Shown here: piece after piece, positions 1 to 10,945 of the stretch
Layout: each line of letters opens with the position of its first letter
Position numbering within the stretch: the first letter of the stretch is position 1
Assembly: GCA_008921705.1 (NCBI GenBank)
Contig: VFFE01007724.1
Coordinates: forward strand, 1,915,759 to 1,979,758
Direction: 5' to 3'
DNA from: Burhinus oedicnemus
Lineage: Eukaryota; Chordata; Aves; Charadriiformes; Burhinidae
DNA length: 64,000 nucleotides
Program-made: the position numbers and the translations under genes
The notes under the pieces: generated by a model
Databases searched by the model: none
Seen by the model: only the letters and a program-made list of their open reading frames with translations
What the model was told of the DNA's origin: nothing

Positions 1-1050
1 ATCCCTGAGGGACACCGCTCGTCGCTGATCTCCATCTGGACATTGAGCCATTGACCACTATGCTCTGGATGTGACCATCCAACCAATTAGGAACGGTTTT
101 TTAAATTTCATTTAGTTGCACTTCGTTCATGTTTTTTCTTCTCTTTGAAATTTTTCATTGGCATGCCTAATGACCTGGGCAAAAGTGGGGCTACACGAGG
201 CATATAGAGGCATCTGCAGGAGGGCTTTTTGAGGACTAAGAGCCTATGCTGCTGCACACCCAACCCAATCCTGCAGCTGAAAGATAACCCAGGAAAAGAG
301 AAAGGGATTACTTTTTCGAAATAAGGACCTTATCCTCAATCTTGGTCACCACTTGGCATCCCAAACACAAACAGGGAGAAAGGCGAGGAGCAGAGGGACA
401 GCGGCTGCTAGACACTAGAAAAATGCCAAACTGTGGCCTCAGAGAGGGTGGGAGCGAGCACGCGACAGCACAAAGAAGCCATGCCGTGGTTTAGGCTGGA
501 CCAGCCACTGAGGCGAATGACTTCTCCAAGCATCTCAAACCATTTTCTTGCATCCAGAAAAGCACTGTCCCCTTTCACTCTATAGCACAAGGCACTTTTG
601 CCCAAGGGCCGGACTGCAGGAGAGCCCTCAGCAGTTCCAGTGGAGCCATGGCAGGGATTTGTCTGATGTATCGAACCCATCTAAATACAAGGTTTTACTT
701 GCAGAGTTTTTCTCACCAGGTCGCTTTTCCCTTGTTAAATGAGCACGGCTACACTGGAACAGACTCCAGTGCTATGTTAGTCCCAGGGTTACAAACAAGA
801 GGCCATTCCCCAGCCCGGTGCTGCTGAACTGCCGCATTTCAGCTGACACCGATCACAGCAACCGACACATTTCTGGTTAGGTGAGGTATGAAAGCTGGTA
901 AAACCAACCAACCAAACCATGAGTTGAGCACTCTTCTGCCTGTCCTTCATGTCTGCGGACAACCTGCAGGACCCTTTTCCCCCTCGTATTTCCCCTTCAG
1001 CCACACAGATGCTCCCCGGCCCCGAGCGTGGGTGATGCTCGTGACTCTCC
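1..1050. other. Non-coding DNA, no gene seen
   Basis: Unique-looking sequence of mixed composition. The open frames in it (for example 408-680 on the minus strand) have no recognisable domain, no flanking splice sites and overlap frames on the other strand. If the CpG block at 10.6-10.9 kb is the start of a minus-strand gene, this stretch would be that gene's first intron; that is inference. Confidence 0.5.
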
Positions 1051-1218
1051 AAAGAAGCTGTGGCTGCCCCATCCCTGGAGGTGTTCAAGGCCAGGTTGGA
1101 TGGGGCTTTGAGCAACCTGGTCTGGTGGGAGGTGTCCCTGCCCATGGCAGGGGGTTGGAACTGGATGATCTTTAAGGTCCCTTCCAACCCAAACCATTCT
1201 ATGCTTCTTTTCTATGAT
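1051..1218 (+). repeat. CR1 LINE 3' end fragment
   Basis: The stretch carries the hallmark CR1 3' sequence: a 'ggaggtgttcaaggccagg' block, then 'gatctttaaggtcccttcc', then 'aaccattctatg' and a second 'ttctatgat' unit, the octamer-like tail typical of CR1. It is about 170 bases, so heavily 5'-truncated. It is the only CR1 copy in the window reading on the plus strand. The start is approximate. It has no coding capacity left. Confidence 0.9.
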
Positions 1219-2057
1219 AGGGGAAAACCCCAGTTGGGTCCCATTTGGGAAGGAGCCTGCAGACCCCAGGGGAGGGAGGAACCGGCTGCATTGCATGGCG
1301 GTGAGATGAGGGCTGGCTTTGGCATCTCACGAGGCTTGCAAGCTCCAGCATGGGACACCACCATGCCTCCTGCTCCTGCACCCTGTCCCTAGGCTCTGCT
1401 GAAGACATACTGCCTGTAGAGCAACAGGTCTGAGCTTGGTGGTGGATCTACCACTCCTCTGCCAGGTTTTCAGATGGTCATTCACTTGCCACATACCACA
1501 GTGACTGCAGCTCTTTAGGACAACGGGGCTGTTGTACCCTGTGTACCTGAGAGTCACCTCACTGGGAACTGGAGATGTGTTTTGCTGTAGCCATTTCAGA
1601 GCAGTCCAACGAGAAAGAGCCTGCACGTGCTCCCGTGAGGTGCACAGAGGGATGGGGCATAACGGTGCTCAGCTCCGACTGCCGAGACCACCACAACACC
1701 CGCAGTGGGTGGATGGAGCTCCATGGACGTGTGCACCAGACATCCTGGGAAAACCCCACGGGGTTCAGTGATGCTGCCAAGGATGGGGCAGTCCAGAGAC
1801 CACCTAACGCGGGCCAGCTAGCATTAAGCCACAGACGTGCAAAAAAGGTGATTTTTATTGTTTTGTCCCATAAGACCAGTATTCCAAAAGGAAGAAGGGG
1901 GGAGGGTGTTTGAGGAAATCACATTGTCAAGTACTTTTTTTTTTTTTTTCCTTCCCCCTTCAAGGACCACAATTGTCCTCCTAACTTTGGAGGAAGAGGC
2001 AGGGGAGGAAGTTTGGATGAAAAGCACTTAAATATGATGGCCTGACTCGGCCACGGT
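1219..2057. other. Non-coding DNA, no gene seen
   Basis: Several overlapping open frames occur on both strands (1327-1626 minus, 1575-1913 plus), none with a recognisable domain. A T-run of about 15 lies near 1935. No promoter or splice-bounded exon could be supported. Confidence 0.5.
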
Positions 2058-2077
2058 GCCTCCTGGGAGTTGTAGTC
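2058..2077 (-). promoter_or_regulatory. ZNF143/Staf-type promoter motif
   Basis: Read on the minus strand this is ACTACAACTCCCAGGAGGC, an almost exact match to the long ZNF143 (Staf) / THAP11 element ACTACAAYTCCCAGMRKGC found close to vertebrate transcription starts. The flanking 200 bases (2040-2230) are moderately GC-rich. The match is too long to expect by chance in 64 kb. Which transcript it would serve is unknown; no exon is recognisable beside it. Confidence 0.6.
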
Positions 2078-2362
2078 GTATCTTCTCCCACCCGAACTGC
2101 TTTTCCTGGCGCAGCTCCACGGCACAGTAATGCTCCCCATGACACAGCAGCAGCCCCATCCCTGCACGGCCAGGGGACAGCGGGACCCCTGGACTTTAGT
2201 TGATACAAGACAGCCCGGGGGCAGCTCAGGATCCAAACCTTATCAGATTTGGCCAGAATATTTCAGTTTTCTTTCACACTCTTCCCCCTCTCACAGAATT
2301 CCCATGGAAACAAAAACAAAGCTCTCGCTGTTTGGGTTTGGTTAGGTTTTTTTCGTCCTCCT

Positions 2363-2382
2363 GGGGCCGGGGCGGGGGGGGG
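2363..2382 (+). repeat. G-rich tract, possible G-quadruplex
   Basis: Successive G runs (GGGG-CC-GGGG-C-then about ten G) satisfy the usual pattern of four or more runs of at least three G with short loops. It is followed 25 bases later by an A-run and a TA repeat. It is a sequence-composition feature only; no function is implied. Confidence 0.6.
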
Positions 2383-2406
2383 AGTTACACTGGTAAATGA
2401 AAAGCT

Positions 2407-2435
2407 AAAAAAAAAAATATATATATATATATGTA
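2407..2435. repeat. A-run followed by (TA)n microsatellite
   Basis: About eleven A residues are followed by about eight TA units. It is a simple sequence, likely variable in length between individuals. Confidence 0.85.
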
Positions 2436-2751
2436 TGGAATAAAACATGAGATACAACTTCTAGCTTCATCTTCCCTGCAGCGCTGCATCTCCAATCTGT
2501 GTCACCCCTTAAGAGCCTCCGGGGACAGAAACGGGCCTCAGAGCTAAAATAATACATTATTTCTTGTATCGTAGACTCGCTTTTGGGCAGGAAAAACCCA
2601 ACCCCTCCCACCCGTTTGCTCCGTGGCACAGCATCCCGCAGATACCTGGGTGCCGCCCTGTGGCAGCCACCCCGGGCAGCCCACAGCCACCGAGGGGCAG
2701 GGGCAGGGCTGGGGGGCAAGGCACAGCTTTAAGGGAAAGAAGGGGAAAAAG

Positions 2752-2770
2752 AAAAAAAAAAAAAAAAAAA
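2752..2770. repeat. Poly-A tract of 19
   Basis: An uninterrupted run of A preceded by an A/G-rich lead-in from about 2735. No retrocopied gene body could be recognised upstream of it. Confidence 0.85.
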
Positions 2771-5700
2771 GGAGTGTTTTTTTGCAGTAATTCACAAAAC
2801 TTAAAGGAATGCCAAGCACGTCAGTATATGAAGCACAGTATGTGGAGGAAGGAGAGAGTGCAAACCGTCTCCTTATGGTGTTAAGCTAAGACACATACTG
2901 TCTTTCTATTTAAAGCCCTACGGTAGCATGAATGCCAGGTTTGAGTGAGCTCAACAAGTCCATCTGAAAACAATTTGCATGGTCCTTTCTACCGCAGGAT
3001 CCGGGCACCTGACAGCTTTTAATGCCTTACCCTTCCCACACAGCGGGATACGACTCACCTTTACCTGCTGGAGAACCGAAGCCTGGATCTGGAAAGGCAT
3101 TAGTTACCCGCAGAGACCGGTGTGACCTCCCTGGGATCCAAAGCAGCTTTGGGATGGGGACACCGGCCGCGGGGTGCTCAGTGCTGCTCCCCTTTCCCTC
3201 CGCCTGGGAACCGATGCTGGGTGCAACCCTGGCTGTGCTGAAAACGAGGGGTTTGCTACCAACACGGGGTACCCAAGCCATCCTGGCAAGGCCAAACCAT
3301 CCTTCCGCCCCTACCAGCACCCCCAAACTGTCTTCTAGCAGGAGGGAGCAAGAAGAAAGCAAGACGCAACCCATGGCCAGGGTTTGGGGTATGCCTCGTT
3401 TTTCCCTCCGCCGCCTCAACAGCACTGTTTCTAACGTATTCCAAGATGCAGTTCATTAAATGGTGAATTACACATTTTATCATTTGTCCATAACAGGCTG
3501 TCGAGTCAGTACGTTATTATTAGCAACAGGAAAGGAACTAACTAAAATACTCTTAAAGTATGTAATGAGCACTTGGGTGAGAGTTAAGTAACGAGCGTTT
3601 CTTTAGCGAGGAATCTAAGCGAGACACGCTCCACCCATTTTGTTAACAGACAAAGGCTTATATAAGCTGGATGTTACATAAAATCCTAAAATTGGGAGCC
3701 GGAGAACTCCCCCACCTTTGGATGGTAGCGCGCCTGCAGCCCACGTACACCTGAGCTGACACTGAACGAGCTCTGGGCTCACACGCAGCTGGTGGCCGGG
3801 CCCGGAGCTGGCAGAAGCAAGCAGGACAGACAGACGTGACCTGCGTGTGCTGATGCTCTCGCCGGGGCTACGAGTCTGGAGTTGCCCGCACACTTCTCCG
3901 GAAACAGCCTGTACAGTCACACGCTCCAAGGAGCTTTATCATCGCGGGGATGATCAAAGAATAGATATCCGTTCTTGGGTTCTCTCCTGTGCCCGGTGAG
4001 GCTGAACACCGTCTGATCCCAGGGTGCCATCCCGAGGGAATTATCACTGATGCTTCGGAACGAGTAGGCAAATGGGACATGGTTATGGGGAAACTTCTGC
4101 GGGACTCTCCCCATCTCCAGGGATTTGCAAGCAAGGGACTTTCCGAGCCAGAAGTGCTATCTTTGCAATTTTACGGCGCCTGACAGCTATTTCTTTCAAT
4201 AAATTGTCTGGTCAGATTTCGAGTTCACATGAACTTTCAAGTTCCACAATATCATGCAACAAACCCCATTTACCGTAATTTATCTGCGGAGAAAAGGGAA
4301 TCCGTGTCTTGCGAGATCAACTACTATAGCTAAAAAAGGTGGGCTGGCAAGGGCTGCAACCTCTTCAGCAGGTCTTGTATGCCTGAGAGCCTGTCTGTCT
4401 GGAGACAAATCATCTGCCTCAGTAAAAAAATACCTTTCCTCCCTAGACACCTTGCATCCCACCTTAAAATGCACTATTCCAACACGCGGACAATAGAGTC
4501 AGCCCACACCCATGGTTACTTCCTAGGCACGAGGTCACAAAAAGTCTCAAAGAAGAGGATTTGCAATTCTCCCTGCAACCCAGACACCCAATCCTCCTTC
4601 TAATGCAGGGATCAGATGCGGAGTCATGAGACATCAGGGATGCTTATCCAGTTGGGGGAGAAGTAGGGGGAGAAAGATCTTCAGACAGAGGATTGTCGGC
4701 CGGGCAGAGCACGACGTATCGGGAGTTGCGCTCTGGACTACAAGGGTGCCATTCATTCCAGTAACCGGTTTGCTCTGCGGTACTTGCAGCAACATGCCAA
4801 GGCTGTTACGGGATTCTGCCTGCCACATTTAGCATTTGCGATTTGCCTAACCTTTGCTCTAAATAAATGGGAGCTGCACAGAGGGAATTTTGATGCAACT
4901 CCCCTGCTTCTAGAGCATCCTCCCTGGCTGCATCCCACAGGCTTCCCTAGGGTTTGTTTTAAGGAAGAGACAGACAGAAAGCAGGCAGGAGGAGACAATG
5001 AAGAAATGAAATGCAAGCTGTCTGACCCACAAAAAAAAAAGAAGAAAAAGATATCAGAATAGCCTGGCTTTGGTTTCTATCATGTTATTTATCTTAACTT
5101 CAGAATTAAATCCAGATGACATAGGTAAGACAGTGCTGACCTCTAGTGCCCTCTCCAGCTGCAGCTCCCACTGTTATTCCCTGTTATTCATATTTGAGCA
5201 TAAAAAAAGGGAAGAGGCAGCACCTTTCAGATTTGTTCTTCATTCACAAAGCCTCACTCTCTCTCCCCTTTCAGAAACAGCATCTGATTTTCTCTCCCTA
5301 CTCGAAGTCTATCCCCATGAAGCATTCGCTGTAGCATCTCTTTGTCGCTGTTGTCTGGGAACAAAATTAAACAAATTTACTTGTCTAAGACCTTATTATA
5401 TTCCAGTGACTCTATCGTAGTACATTTATGTTTGTTATACTTATAGAAAAGAAAGAAGAACCTATTTTGCTCACTCCAAGCTTGTCAATAGCTCAGCCAT
5501 TCAAACTCCTGAGAAGAGACCTTTGTCTTGTATAAAGTGTATTTTGCAGCACCAAGCCGCTGAAAAGAGCGAGTCTTTCCTGTGACAGCCATCGGTATAC
5601 ACCATTATTTTTTTTTTTTTCTCTAGCAATGTCAAAACTCGCTGTTCCTGTGACTCAACCCGCCCCAGACGTACCCTGCTCGCTGAGCTGCGGGATGCTC

Positions 5701-5868
5701 GTCGGGGGCTTTTCCTGGTGGTGTCCTGGGGGAACAAACGCCCCTTTCAGAAAAAAAATCTTAAGACACCTCCTTGCAGCTTACTTTGGGATGCAGGATT
5801 TTCCTTGTGGAAATAAATGGGCTTAGCATAAGCCTGAAAGATCTCTAGCTTCCTGCTGACGGAGGGCT
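2771..5868. other. Non-coding DNA, no gene seen
   Basis: Only chance open frames are seen, often with both strands open over the same bases (3022-3459 plus and 3027-3425 minus). An A-rich tract at 5031-5050 and a T-run near 5608-5621 are the only simple repeats. Nothing resembles an exon with paired splice sites. Confidence 0.5.
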
Positions 5869-6770
5869 TTGGGCATCTCCCCTCTTGCGCAGGCTCCCTG
5901 TCCTGCTTGGGTGCCCCGGGTGCAGGTACCACCAGATGCACCGCTCTCAGGGACCGGGCTGTCCTTGGCACCATTTGGCACCTCAGAATTTCACATATTT
6001 AACAGGATCTCGTCACCATCTCCTCAGCCAAAGAAACCACCCACTGACGGTCCCCACAGCGACGTCTCCGTCCTCGAGAGAGCGGCAAACGCCCCTGTGC
6101 AGCCTTATGGCCTGCTGCAGCTTTGTCCAATGCCTCTTCGGCTCTGTATTTCTTCCCTGCCCCTCACAGACAGGCGTCAGCATCGGCGGCCATCACCCCG
6201 GCACCCCTCCTGCTGCATCACGCCGGCCGCACCGAGGCTCCTCCGTGGAGCCCAGGTCCCCAGAGCTGCCACCAAGCTGCACCCTCGCCGCTCAAGCGCC
6301 GAGAACCGTTTAGCACTTCCCAAACCAACCCTAATTCCCCAGCTCAGCATCAAGGAGCCCGTCCCGGGGCTGCGTTTAAACCCCCGAGCTCTGTGTGGAG
6401 CACAGCGTGGCTCTCCCACCCCACACGCAGCCCAACCTTCCTCCATCATCCTCCCTCCCCTGGCAGATACTCACGGTGCCACCCCAGCTCTTGGCGCCAT
6501 CGCCACGCCGCCGGCACCTCCTTCCCCTTTCGCCGCCCACCAGCCCGTTTCTTCACCAGAAACAACTTCCAGGTCTCAGCTAGCCCTTCCTCCCCAACAT
6601 CTTCTCGCTTTCGCGCAGATCCCCCGGTCACTCATCCCCAAACTTCCTTCCCCTAAAGCCTCCGGGCTTCCCGCAACCCTCTCCACCCTCTCAACCCTTG
6701 TCCCCAAAGGAGCCTTGGTGGCGTTTGGAGCTGGGACTCAGCCCAGCCGGGGACGGATCAGGCAGAGGTG
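5869..6770 (+). other. GC-rich, C-skewed block with long open frames
   Basis: About 900 bases of roughly 60% GC with a strong excess of C over G on the plus strand. By my count there are about 40 CpG dinucleotides between 6001 and 6660, roughly two thirds to three quarters of expectation, so it borders on a CpG island. A 300-codon plus-strand frame (5869-6771) and overlapping frames in other phases are open because stops are scarce in such sequence. The predicted peptide is low-complexity, rich in Pro, Ser and Ala, with no recognisable domain. A moderate splice donor (CAGAG then GTGAGG) sits at 6767/6768. I read this as regulatory or compositional rather than coding, but an exon cannot be excluded. 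Confidence 0.35.
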
Positions 6771-9700
6771 AGGCTGGGTGATGCCCCTGCCACCAGCGTT
6801 TTACCCCTTGCAGGGCCAGGCGGGCGTGCTGTGACTAAAGCGACTGCGTTTTTTCCAGTTTTAGTGCAAGTTCTTTATCTGTTCTAGACATAACATTGTT
6901 CTGCTTATGTGCCTGCTCTTGGAATAATTTTCCCCTGGTTTTGTATCTCTAGGTGCACATGTTCACTTGTTTGAATTAAAAGCAACAGTTTCTGAATTGA
7001 AGTTCCTCCTAATGTTTTATTTTTAACGTAGGTTTCAAGGGGAAGATAGGAAATGTGCTCATCATTGCATAATTTTAAGTTGGTTTTATCTGATGTAAAT
7101 CTCACTTTTCTTGTAGGGTGCTGAGATGTCCTGTGCTCCCCAGCGTGCCACCAGCTCTGCGTTGCCCTCCTGTCTCTGCATCCAGCACTGCTCCAAGCTT
7201 CCCGCTTTATTTTCTTTTCCCCTTCTGTTTTAATTAAGTATATGCAAAAATTTCATCCTCTGCGCCACTGGTTGCCTCTTTCACAACGTTCCATACCGTT
7301 TCTCCTGAGTTTCTTTTCCTTGTTAGCTTTAGTAAACACCATTTGCTCTTTATTGCTGTTCCGTCTGCATACGATACCATATAGAGAGGGCACTACAAAA
7401 TCTCTCTCTGTAGCGCACATATCTTTCTATAGGTTCATTTTTTAAAATAGTGTATTTTTCTCTATATTCTCATTTTTGCTTGGTGCTAGCTCTGTGTATT
7501 CCAGTTATGCTCTGCATCTAAAACACCTCTGCCAGGCTTACATGTGCCTATAGCTACTGGCAGTGTTAGTTCTGAATATTTTCATCTAAACTCTGGCTTC
7601 GTTACACTATTAAAATGCTCAAAATTAGCTCATCACTTTATTGATTATCAGCTTTTGCAATACGCTGCTTCCCTGGTTCCTCAGATCCTTTTTTATACTA
7701 TTGGAAAGTTACTCCTGTGAAGTGAAAACGCTTTCTTGGGTGTCACCTGAACGTCGGGATCTGCACCAGGCAAAGCTGGACTTGACACAAACGCAGCCAG
7801 TGAAACAATCCATCATCAGGCGAAGTGCAATCATCATCATTAAAAACACCTTTATTAAAGACTGGAGTTTTTTTTCCTTCCAAAGGCCACACTTGTTCAC
7901 GGAAAGTATAATTCCTGCTCCCTGCCTGACACTGCAGGTCAGACCAGATGATCAGAATAGTTTACTCTGGCATTCAGACTTAAAAACTTACAGATAACCG
8001 GGCACACTGCAACCGCATCTGGTAGAGAGATGGTCAGACAAGATAAGGGAGTTGCTGCTTCTGATCTTAAATGCTGCAAATTCACCTCCAGTCCTGCTGA
8101 GACACCCGCTTCTCCCACAGCAACAAGGAACGCAGCTCCTTTTGCTTGTTTTCCTTTTCATCTGAGCTCTGTTATAACTTTGAAAACTTTCCTGTTCAAA
8201 ACTCTGTTAGAACACTGGCCGAATACATCTTATCCCACTTCACCTCCGTCTTCCTGGCGACGGAGAGCCAGCGTTTTACCGTGTTTATTGTTGCATTAGC
8301 ATCTCCCCAGCTTCTGACTCACGTAAGTCAGAAGGTGACTCGCACCCAGGAGTTCGTTCAGTGCTCTGAAGAAGAGGAGATGGTGCCAAGCTGGAGGCAG
8401 CTCTCAGACTTTGCTCCTTGACGTGCTCGATAGCGAGTGCTTCCTCTGAACTCCCCGTGCCGGGGCCACGCGGCTTAGCGGCCAGGCTGGCTCTGTCCCC
8501 TCCTGCCACCACCCCTTCTCCTGCCCCACGCTGCACGCACCATCTCCCTGCTAGCCCACGGGAAGGGTGGCCGTGGGATTTTTACGTCGTGGCCCCTTCT
8601 ATGGATCACAACAGGAAAAAAACCCAATGGGGTTGAATGAATCATGCAAGTTTCAAGACACCATGAGCTGGAAAACCCCACAGGCTCTGCAGGGCATGCA
8701 GAAGGAGCAGGAGCTGGCACAGCCGAATGCAGTGGTCTGAGGTGACCAGCAAGTCCCCCCGAGAAGGACCAGACACCCCACGGCACCGCATGCAGACACA
8801 CGGGAGGAAAACACAGGCTGGAGCAGATGGCACCCCCCAACAGAAGGCACACAAAAAAGGGTTTATTGTTCCTTCAGAAAATCTATCTGGAAGCATAAAG
8901 CTAGTCTCAAAAAAGTTATTTTACTCTTTGACAAGCACGCAGGCAAAAAGGCAATAAGAAATGCTGTGAGCTGCCTTTCCAGAGTTTAAACCAAGCTCAC
9001 GGCTGCCATCAGTCCCAGTTCCCCAGTACTCTGCTCCCAGTTTGCTCAAGCCCTCCACTAAAACCAATAGCATAATTCTCTGTTCCTCATTTTTTCCAGA
9101 CCTCTAGTCATTTTGCACAGTCCAAGTAAAACAAGTAAAACCCGGCTTTGCCATAGGGTGAAAACTGAAAAAGGCAGAACAAGTGAAAAAAACCCCAAAA
9201 CAATTAAGGAAACACAAAACCTTACATACAAAACCCCAGCAGACTCCATGAAATCGCTTCCATTTATACTCACCAACACGTGAGCTGCACAGATCTCCAA
9301 GAGCACGGCTGGGCGTATATTATCACCTTCCCTTAATTCCGTCCATAAATCTGGGAAGACCAGAGTATTACAAATCACAGCGTGCTCAGCAGACAAAGCT
9401 ACCCAAGTGTACAGCACAGGATGAGTCGCCTTCACATGGAAGCCTTTCTGAAGGAAATAACTGGACACAAGTGTTTATCTGAGGTTTGGGATCAGCGTGC
9501 TGAGCAGCACGGTATTTACCTACGTGTACTGCAACGCCCATTCACCCGGCTAATCCATCAGGAAAATGTTAAAGGAAAAGCATTGAAAAATGTTTGCCCT
9601 TCATCCAGTTTTTGCAGTCTGTCAGCTGGCAATCGGTGTCCCATTATAGAGTTCTGAAAGTTATTAACAAGTATCAAAAGGACACTACCAAACAGAGCAA

Positions 9701-10549
9701 CCGGTGGCAGGCAGCCTTAGAGGTGTCAGTCATTACTAAACCTTTAAATGGAAGTGGTCGTGAAGTGCCAAATTACCCTGTTTTACACTCTGTCACGCTT
9801 ACTGAGGGGACGTAAACCTAAACCAAAACCGGTTCTTCAGTAGTTTAATTGGAAGTGTCACGCACAGCAGCCTGTAACACACACCCAGAGATGGGCAGCT
9901 GAGTTTTTACTTTCTTTATTTTTTAACTTCCTTTGGTTTTTTAACTTTCTGCCAGCCCCTAATGGATACCCGGATAGCCAGTTATCTCAGATCAGCTGGA
10001 GGAAGGTCATCGCTGGGAGTTTTCTGGCTCTCCCGCGTGTAGATGAATGACAGGAGAGCGAGGTGTTTGGCTGGTATCTGCTCCGCAGCTACAGCCCACA
10101 TTTCCAGCTGAGGACACCGAAGGCTTCTGTGCTCATACAAGAAGGGCTGGCATTTATTTGGGGTCACGGCATCATTCCCGGCATCTCTCCAGGCAGGTCC
10201 GTATACAAACGACCGGCATTTACTTGGAATTTGCATGAATGTTGAACTGAAAAGCTGCTTCGGAAGACACTTGGTTCCAAATCTTGGGGTTCTCCCAGGA
10301 ACCAAACCTCTCCAGGCTGGTTTACGCCAGTGAAGGTTGCAGCTGGGCGGGATTCAGAGCCGCACGTCTGTATTTAGTATTGACTTAAGTAACTGAGCGC
10401 TGCCGTGAGCAAACGGCCCATCCCAGATCCGAACACCCTTATCTCCTGGCAGCGCTGTTCCTTCTGCGTTTAAAGCAAAACCACGCTTTGGAGTCAGGAA
10501 TGGAGTTAAGGTGATGAGGGAGAGGATAATTTCACATCACTTTCTCCTG
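6771..10549. other. Non-coding DNA, no gene seen
   Basis: AT-richer sequence at 6850-8000, mixed afterwards. The longest minus-strand frame (9058-9468, 136 codons) contains hydrophobic stretches but is unlike any family I know and has no splice context. No repeats are recognised. Confidence 0.5.
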
Positions 10550-10643
10550 CTGTTAGTGGAATTCCCAAAATTAAACCTCGTGCCAACGAGTGCCTCGCTG
10601 AGCCAGCCCTGGCAAACTCCCGCTCCGGCCAGCCGGGTCTTAC

Positions 10644-10900
10644 CTGGGTCTGAACTAAATTCACTGCAAAGTCCCCAGAAATGACGTGACACGCCGTGCT
10701 GGGGCGTTAATCCGTGGGACGCAGCCGGCAGCGTGCAATCCCAGCACCGCGCCGTGGACACAGCTATTCCTGGAGCCCTTCTGGAGCCTGCAGAGAGAGG
10801 ACCGTAGCGCCTCTGCTCTGGGAGGCAGTTGACCCACAAGATGGGTGAAGTTAAGAGATAAGCGGGTGAAGATACGCCAGCAGCAGCACGGGACCACCCG
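10644..10900 (-). other. Candidate non-coding first exon (minus strand)
   Basis: On the minus strand the CpG block reads into ACCCAG followed by GTAAGA at 10644/10643, a near-consensus splice donor. Taking the CRE/ETS cluster at 10930-10950 as core promoter, a first exon of about 250 bases would end at this donor. The minus-strand open frame through it (10661-10966) matches no protein I recognise, so the exon is more likely 5' untranslated. The right boundary is a guess. Confidence 0.35.
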
Positions 10901-10933
10901 TCGCCGCTGCAGCTCTGAGGCGCTTCCTCTTCC

Positions 10934-10941
10934 TGACGTCA
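10934..10941. promoter_or_regulatory. Palindromic CRE (TGACGTCA)
   Basis: A full eight-base cAMP-response element sits immediately beside GGAA cores. Full CREs in CpG-rich DNA close to a transcription start are the typical CREB/ATF-bound form. It marks the upstream edge of the proposed leftward promoter. Confidence 0.6.
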
Positions 10942-10945
10942 CTTC

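Larger units (their letters stand above)
10550..10945 (-). promoter_or_regulatory. CpG-rich promoter block, possibly PLD1
   Basis: CpG is dense here, with about 21 CpG in the roughly 260 bases from 10680 to 10940 and GC a little above 60%. At its right edge a perfect CRE (TGACGTCA, 10934-10941) is directly joined, on the minus strand, to GGAAGAGGAAG, a pair of ETS-type GGAA cores. A second CRE-like TGACGTGA is at 10682-10689. The CRE/ETS pair at one edge and a minus-strand splice donor at the other edge point to transcription leftward. Human PLD1 lies divergent from TMEM212 with its 5' end facing it, so PLD1 is the natural candidate; no PLD1 coding sequence is visible in the window, so this is positional inference. 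Confidence 0.5.

Noticed and set aside
9058..9468. 136-codon minus-strand frame with hydrophobic segments, considered as a membrane protein
   Set aside because: It matches no known family, has no promoter or splice context, and hydrophobic runs arise easily from T-rich antisense sequence.
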